Positions 5,073-8,431 of a DNA stretch of 8,431 bases are shown piece by piece; positions within the stretch are counted from its first letter, which is position 1, and every line of letters starts with the position of its first letter. The notes under the pieces were generated by a model, which saw only the letters and a list, made by a program, of their open reading frames with translations, was not told the DNA's origin and did not search any database. The position numbers and the translations under genes are program-made. Origin of the DNA: Casp-actino8 sp044358015 (GTDB lineage: Bacteria; Actinomycetota; Acidimicrobiia; Acidimicrobiales; Ilumatobacteraceae); NCBI GenBank assembly GCA_044358015.1, contig JBIKOO010000067.1, positions 1 to 8,431 on the forward strand, read 5' to 3'.

Positions 5073-6605
5073 GTGGTCTCACCCTCTGAAAATTCGTCAC
5101 ACGGCTTTTACGCCACGACGCCGATTTATTACGTCAACGCCAAGCCGCACCTCGGCCATGCCTACACCACGATTGTTGGTGATGCTCTGGTGCGTTGGCA
5201 TCGACTCATTGGCGAGCAGGTGCACTTCTTAACGGGCACCGACGAACACGGTCTCAAAATTCAACAGGCCGCCGACGCCGCAGGTATGGCACCACAGGAA
5301 TTCGCCGATTCGATTGCTCCACTTTTTGCTGATGCGTGGAAGAAACTCAACATCAGCAACGACGATTTCATTCGCACCACCGAACCACGGCACCGCGCCG
5401 GCGTGCAAAAGCTTTTACAAGCGTGTTACGACAACGGCGACATTGAACTCGATAAGTACAGCGGTCTCTATTGCGTGCCGTGCGAGGCGTACTTCACCGA
5501 AGACGATTTGGTTGAGGGCAATTGCCCGATTCACAAAAAACCCGTTGAACATGTTGAAGAAGAGAACTACTTCTTCCGCTTGTCACGCTACGGCGACCGT
5601 CTTTTGCAGTGGTATGCCGATCATCCCAGCAGCATTGTTCCCGACTACCGCATGAACGAAGTCATTGGCTTCATCAAACAAGGATTACTTGACTTCAGTG
5701 TGAGCCGAACCAGTTTCTCGTGGGGCATTCCGCTTCCCTGGGATGACAAGCACATCACGTATGTCTGGTTTGATGCTCTCGCTAATTACATCACCGCCAT
5801 TGGTTACGGAACCGATGAAGTGAACTTCAATAAGCATTGGCCCGTCGACTATCACCTCATTGGCAAAGACATCATTCGCTTTCACTGCGTGTATTGGCCG
5901 GCAATGTTGATGTCGGCAGGCATTGAACCCCCTAAAGGTTGGGCTGTTGGCGGATGGCTATTGGTCGGCGGTGAAAAAATGTCCAAGACCACTGGCAACG
6001 TCGTGAATCCTTTGGAACTCATTGATGACATCGGACTTGATGGATTCCGCTATTACGTTCTTGCCGAAACTCCTTACGGTGCCGATGGAGACTTCACTTA
6101 CGAAGGACTCGTTGGGCGTTACAACTCCGATCTGGCGAACAACCTTGGCAACCTTTTAAGTCGCGTCGCAACTGTTGTTAGCAAGAAGTGCAATGGCATC
6201 GCCCCAGCACCACGTGCCGATAGCCCACTTGCAACTGCTGCAGCCGATGCTGTTGCCGAAACCATGGCGCGCTGGGCCGATGTTCAACCCAGTCGAGCAC
6301 TTGAAGCAACCTGGCAACTCATTCGCGCAACTAACGCTCACCTTGAAAATAATGAGCCGTGGAAGGCCGAACCCGGTCCCGATGTTGACGCCGTCATGGG
6401 CGATGCCCTTGAAGCATTACGGATCGTGTGCATTCTCGCTTCGCCGGCGATACCTGACACCATGCAAACAATTTGGGAACGAATCGGCATGCCCGGACAA
6501 GTGAGCGATCAACGGGTCCCAACTTCGGTGACATGGGGCGGCTATCCCGGTGGCGCAACCATTGATAAGGGCGAACCACTTTTCCCCCGCCGCAAGCTCG
6601 ACTAA
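5073..6605 (+). CDS. metG: Methionyl-tRNA synthetase
   Basis: This class I aminoacyl-tRNA synthetase activates methionine with ATP and charges initiator and elongator tRNA-Met in the cytoplasm. The Rossmann-fold catalytic domain begins with FYATTPIYYVNAKPHLGH, where HLGH (26-29) is the HIGH motif. The connective-peptide insertion carries one zinc knuckle with C134, C137, C151 and H154. TFSW-type and WFDALANYITA segments line the methionine pocket region, and KMSKT at 302-306 is the KMSKS loop, with T in the last position. An anticodon-binding helical bundle follows (about 355-500). At 510 residues it is the short MetG form, without the C-terminal tRNA-binding dimerisation domain found in the ~680-residue E. 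coli enzyme. The GTG start at 5073 leaves a short N-terminal lead before the first strand and fits the -10 element 7 bases upstream. It is the first gene of the metG-tatD-DPBB-rsmA run. Confidence 0.97.
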   Translation: MVSPSENSSHGFYATTPIYYVNAKPHLGHAYTTIVGDALVRWHRLIGEQVHFLTGTDEHGLKIQQAADAAGMAPQEFADSIAPLFADAWKKLNISNDDFIRTTEPRHRAGVQKLLQACYDNGDIELDKYSGLYCVPCEAYFTEDDLVEGNCPIHKKPVEHVEEENYFFRLSRYGDRLLQWYADHPSSIVPDYRMNEVIGFIKQGLLDFSVSRTSFSWGIPLPWDDKHITYVWFDALANYITAIGYGTDEVNFNKHWPVDYHLIGKDIIRFHCVYWPAMLMSAGIEPPKGWAVGGWLLVGGEKMSKTTGNVVNPLELIDDIGLDGFRYYVLAETPYGADGDFTYEGLVGRYNSDLANNLGNLLSRVATVVSKKCNGIAPAPRADSPLATAAADAVAETMARWADVQPSRALEATWQLIRATNAHLENNEPWKAEPGPDVDAVMGDALEALRIVCILASPAIPDTMQTIWERIGMPGQVSDQRVPTSVTWGGYPGGATIDKGEPLFPRRKLD

Positions 6606-6623
6606 AAACTGCGACGAATTTCT

Positions 6624-7403
6624 ATGTGGACCGACACTCACTGCCATCTTGATGAAGACCGCTATCGCGGCGAAGGTAACAAGAATCTCGGCGGCACAAT
6701 TGGTGTTCTTGAAAATGCGCGAGCTGCCCAAGTCTCACGATTCATCACCGTTGGCTGCGATGCTGAGTCATCGCGGGCAGCTATTAAATGTGCACATCAG
6801 TTTGACGATGTCTGGGCCAGCGTCGGCTTACACCCACATGAAGCGGTTCACGGAGTCGACACCATCGTTGAACTCATCTCGTCACCCCGAGTCATCGCTA
6901 TCGGCGAAGCGGGACTTGATTATTACTACGAGCATTCGGCGCGCGACGAACAAAAGGTCGCTTTCGCCGCGCAGATTCAATTAGCTCATCAACATCAATT
7001 ACCGCTGATCATTCACACGCGAGACGCGTGGGATGACACGTTTGATATCTTGCGCGCCGAAGGTGTTCCTGCACAAACAATTTTTCATTGTTTTACTGGC
7101 GGCCCTGATGAGGCTCGACGATGCCTTGACGTCGGAGCATTTCTCAGTTTCTCAGGAATCGTCACATTTAAGTCCGCCCAAGATGTCGCCGAAGCTGCCA
7201 CTCTGTGCCCGCTCGATCGCATCTTGGTTGAGACCGATAGCCCATATCTCGCCCCCATCCCTCTTCGAGGTCGCACCAATCAACCAGCCAATGTTGCGAT
7301 TGTGGGCACCCACATCGCTGATTTGAAGCACCTTCATCCAGCCGAGATGGCCCGTGTCACCACACACAACGCCTGCATTGCGTTCCCCCTGCTGACTTCA
7401 TAA
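6624..7403 (+). CDS. tatD: TatD family metal-dependent deoxyribonuclease
   Basis: TatD-family hydrolases are cytoplasmic TIM-barrel metalloenzymes, with DNase (3'-5' exonuclease) activity shown for the E. coli protein; roles in DNA repair and quality control have been proposed. The metal ligands are all visible: H6 and H8 in TDTHCHLD, E95 in IGEAGLDYYY, H131 in IIHTRDA, H155 in IFHCFTGG and D205 in LVETDSPYLAP. GLHPHEA at 69-74 is also conserved. The 259 residues match the family. It starts 18 bases after the metG stop, so it is almost certainly cotranscribed with metG. No SD sequence precedes the ATG, but the N-terminal MWTDTHCHLD matches the family start exactly. The metG-tatD pairing is very common in Gram-positive genomes. 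Confidence 0.96.
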   Translation: MWTDTHCHLDEDRYRGEGNKNLGGTIGVLENARAAQVSRFITVGCDAESSRAAIKCAHQFDDVWASVGLHPHEAVHGVDTIVELISSPRVIAIGEAGLDYYYEHSARDEQKVAFAAQIQLAHQHQLPLIIHTRDAWDDTFDILRAEGVPAQTIFHCFTGGPDEARRCLDVGAFLSFSGIVTFKSAQDVAEAATLCPLDRILVETDSPYLAPIPLRGRTNQPANVAIVGTHIADLKHLHPAEMARVTTHNACIAFPLLTS

Positions 7404-7416
7404 CCTGAAATCACTG

Positions 7417-7917
7417 ATGTTGACCTTTGCCGAACGCCGTCGCCTTGTGGTTGCTGCTGTAATCACCTTGATTGCAGTTCCTGCTTTGCTGCTCTCGAGC
7501 AATGATTCTTCTTCGTCCGTCAACACCACGAGCATTGCGCCAACGGCAGTTTCGGTTGCCCCCAACGATTCCGAACCAGCCGCGCCAGCTTTTCTTCCGG
7601 AGAACAATGGTTCACAGGCACCCGAAATCATTACCGTGAATGTGCCAGCACCTCCGTCGGGATCAAACGTCAAAGGCACGGCTTCATTCATTCGCTGGCG
7701 CGGCGATTTACTTGGTTTGCGCCCGTGCGCAACGCCGCACGCTCTCATTGGCGCCATCATCACCGTGACCAATCTCAATAATGGTCGCAGCCTCGAGTGC
7801 AACAATGTGTCAATTCAGGCCTTACCTGGTGGTCATATCATCTTGATTCACACCGATGTCTTTTTAGATATCGCCGATCTCATTGATGCACCCATGCCCG
7901 TGCAGATCAGTTTCTGA
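7417..7917 (+). CDS. Membrane-anchored protein with degenerate RlpA-like double-psi beta-barrel domain
   Basis: A 166-residue envelope protein. RRR at 7-9 precedes a hydrophobic segment (about 10-27), acting as a signal anchor or signal peptide without a lipobox cysteine. Residues about 28-85 are a Ser/Thr/Ala/Pro-rich linker typical of extracytoplasmic proteins. Residues about 86-166 resemble the RlpA-like DPBB domain of actinobacterial proteins: GTASFIRW, then C104, then IITVTNLNNGRSLEC (114-128) and a closing DVFLDIADL...VQISF. The two cysteines of the usual disulfide (C104, C128) are kept. However, the stretch after C128 (NNVSIQAL) lacks the ND-R-G-P motif with the catalytic aspartate of RlpA lytic transglycosylases, and VIDLS is replaced by IILIH. 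A binding or structural role is therefore more likely than peptidoglycan cleavage. It occupies the position between tatD and rsmA held by rpfB in Mycobacterium and yabE in Bacillus. It starts 13 bases after the tatD stop. Confidence 0.72.
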   Translation: MLTFAERRRLVVAAVITLIAVPALLLSSNDSSSSVNTTSIAPTAVSVAPNDSEPAAPAFLPENNGSQAPEIITVNVPAPPSGSNVKGTASFIRWRGDLLGLRPCATPHALIGAIITVTNLNNGRSLECNNVSIQALPGGHIILIHTDVFLDIADLIDAPMPVQISF

Positions 7918-7925
7918 GATCTTTC

Positions 7926-8431
7926 GTGACTCACTCGCATCGCGATATCACCGAGTTGCTGGCTGCTCATGGTCTCGCTCCGCGTCGAGCATTTGGACAA
8001 AACTTTGTCTCCGATCCCAACACAGTTCGACGTATTGCGCGCATGGCCAATGTCAGCGCGACTGATCATGTCGTAGAAATTGGCGCAGGGCTCGGGTCGC
8101 TCACTCTTGCTCTTGCCGAAACCGGTGCTCGTATCACTGCGATCGAAATTGATCATGGCATCGCCCCTGTTCTGCGCGATGTTGTCAAAGACTTACCCAA
8201 TGTTTCAGTGGTTGTTGGTGATGCCCTTGAACTTGATTGGAACGAAATCATTCCGCCTGGAAGTTCAGCAGTTGTTGTCGCCAACCTGCCGTACAACGTC
8301 GCCACGCCACTGGTCGCAGATCTACTTGATGCGATCCCACAAATTTCACGCTTTGTCGTCATGGTGCAAAAAGAAGTCGCGTTGCGTTTGGCGTCAAGTG
8401 TCGGCTCGTCTGACTACGGCGCGATCAGCGT
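7926..8431 (+). CDS. rsmA: 16S rRNA dimethyladenosine transferase (5' part, cut by window end)
   Basis: RsmA (KsgA) transfers four methyl groups from SAM to A1518 and A1519 in helix 45 of 16S rRNA late in small-subunit assembly; its loss gives kasugamycin resistance (family knowledge). The first 168 codons are present, of roughly 270-290, with the frame open at the edge. Seen in order: LAPRRAFGQNFVSDPNTVRRI (from 17), where FGQNF is at 23-27; the SAM-binding motif I EIGAGLGSLT (51-60); the acidic residue of motif II in IEID (73-76); GDALELD (98-104); the catalytic NLPYNVATPL (120-129); and MVQKEVALRL. The GTG at 7926 gives the usual N-terminal length and lies 8 bases after the stop of the preceding gene, implying cotranscription. 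No clear SD is present. ispE commonly follows rsmA in Actinobacteria and would be expected to the right. Confidence 0.95.
   Translation, partial: MTHSHRDITELLAAHGLAPRRAFGQNFVSDPNTVRRIARMANVSATDHVVEIGAGLGSLTLALAETGARITAIEIDHGIAPVLRDVVKDLPNVSVVVGDALELDWNEIIPPGSSAVVVANLPYNVATPLVADLLDAIPQISRFVVMVQKEVALRLASSVGSSDYGAIS

Noticed and set aside
1..8431. A mobile element, defence island, CRISPR array or novel multi-gene system
   Set aside because: All genes are housekeeping or envelope genes in compact, largely conserved order; no transposase, integrase, direct repeat array, toxin-antitoxin pair or nuclease-helicase cluster is visible. TatD is the common housekeeping nuclease.

Overview
The window looks like compact core chromosome from an actinobacterium, most plausibly an Acidimicrobiia-like lineage with mid-range GC (an inference from gene content and style; no rRNA is present). 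Supporting signs are a LAHTG sorting signal of the class E sortase type, the order metG - tatD - small cell-envelope protein - rsmA that Mycobacterium and Bacillus share in related form, GTG starts, and the near absence of Shine-Dalgarno sequences. Intergenic gaps are tiny (8-72 bases). No tRNA, rRNA, CRISPR array, insertion sequence or phage gene was seen.

Layout. Bases 1-72 are the left edge, with one inverted repeat. A minus-strand gene (73-831) encodes a secreted surface protein with an N-terminal signal peptide and a C-terminal LAHTG / membrane helix / basic tail. Divergent from it, a plus-strand run begins with ychF (888-1976), then a DUF192 protein (2034-2399) with the only strong ribosome binding site in the window, rsmI (2396-3241, ATGA overlap with DUF192), and a membrane-tethered HAD-IB phosphatase-like gene (3271-4164). 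The HAD gene converges on and overlaps by 18 bases a minus-strand double-hotdog acyl-CoA thioesterase gene (4147-5037). A very short divergent promoter region separates the thioesterase from metG (5073-6605), followed by tatD (6624-7403), a small DPBB/RlpA-like envelope protein (7417-7917) and the 5' part of rsmA (7926 to the window edge).

How the genes fit together. Much of the window serves translation: MetG charges tRNA-Met, RsmI and RsmA modify the 16S rRNA decoding region, and YchF is a ribosome-associated ATPase. The other genes concern the envelope or metabolism (sortase substrate, DPBB protein, thioesterase, HAD hydrolase).

I do not see a new multi-gene system. The most interesting points are: (1) the DPBB protein sits in the slot held by rpfB in Mycobacterium and yabE in Bacillus, but is small and seems to lack the RlpA catalytic aspartate; (2) TAGCCT / TAGCGT hexamers lie exactly 7 bases before both starts of the metG/thioesterase divergent pair, suggesting leaderless transcripts; (3) the HAD/thioesterase convergent pair interrupts the usual closeness of rsmI and metG, and a perfect 9-bp hairpin lies at their meeting point.
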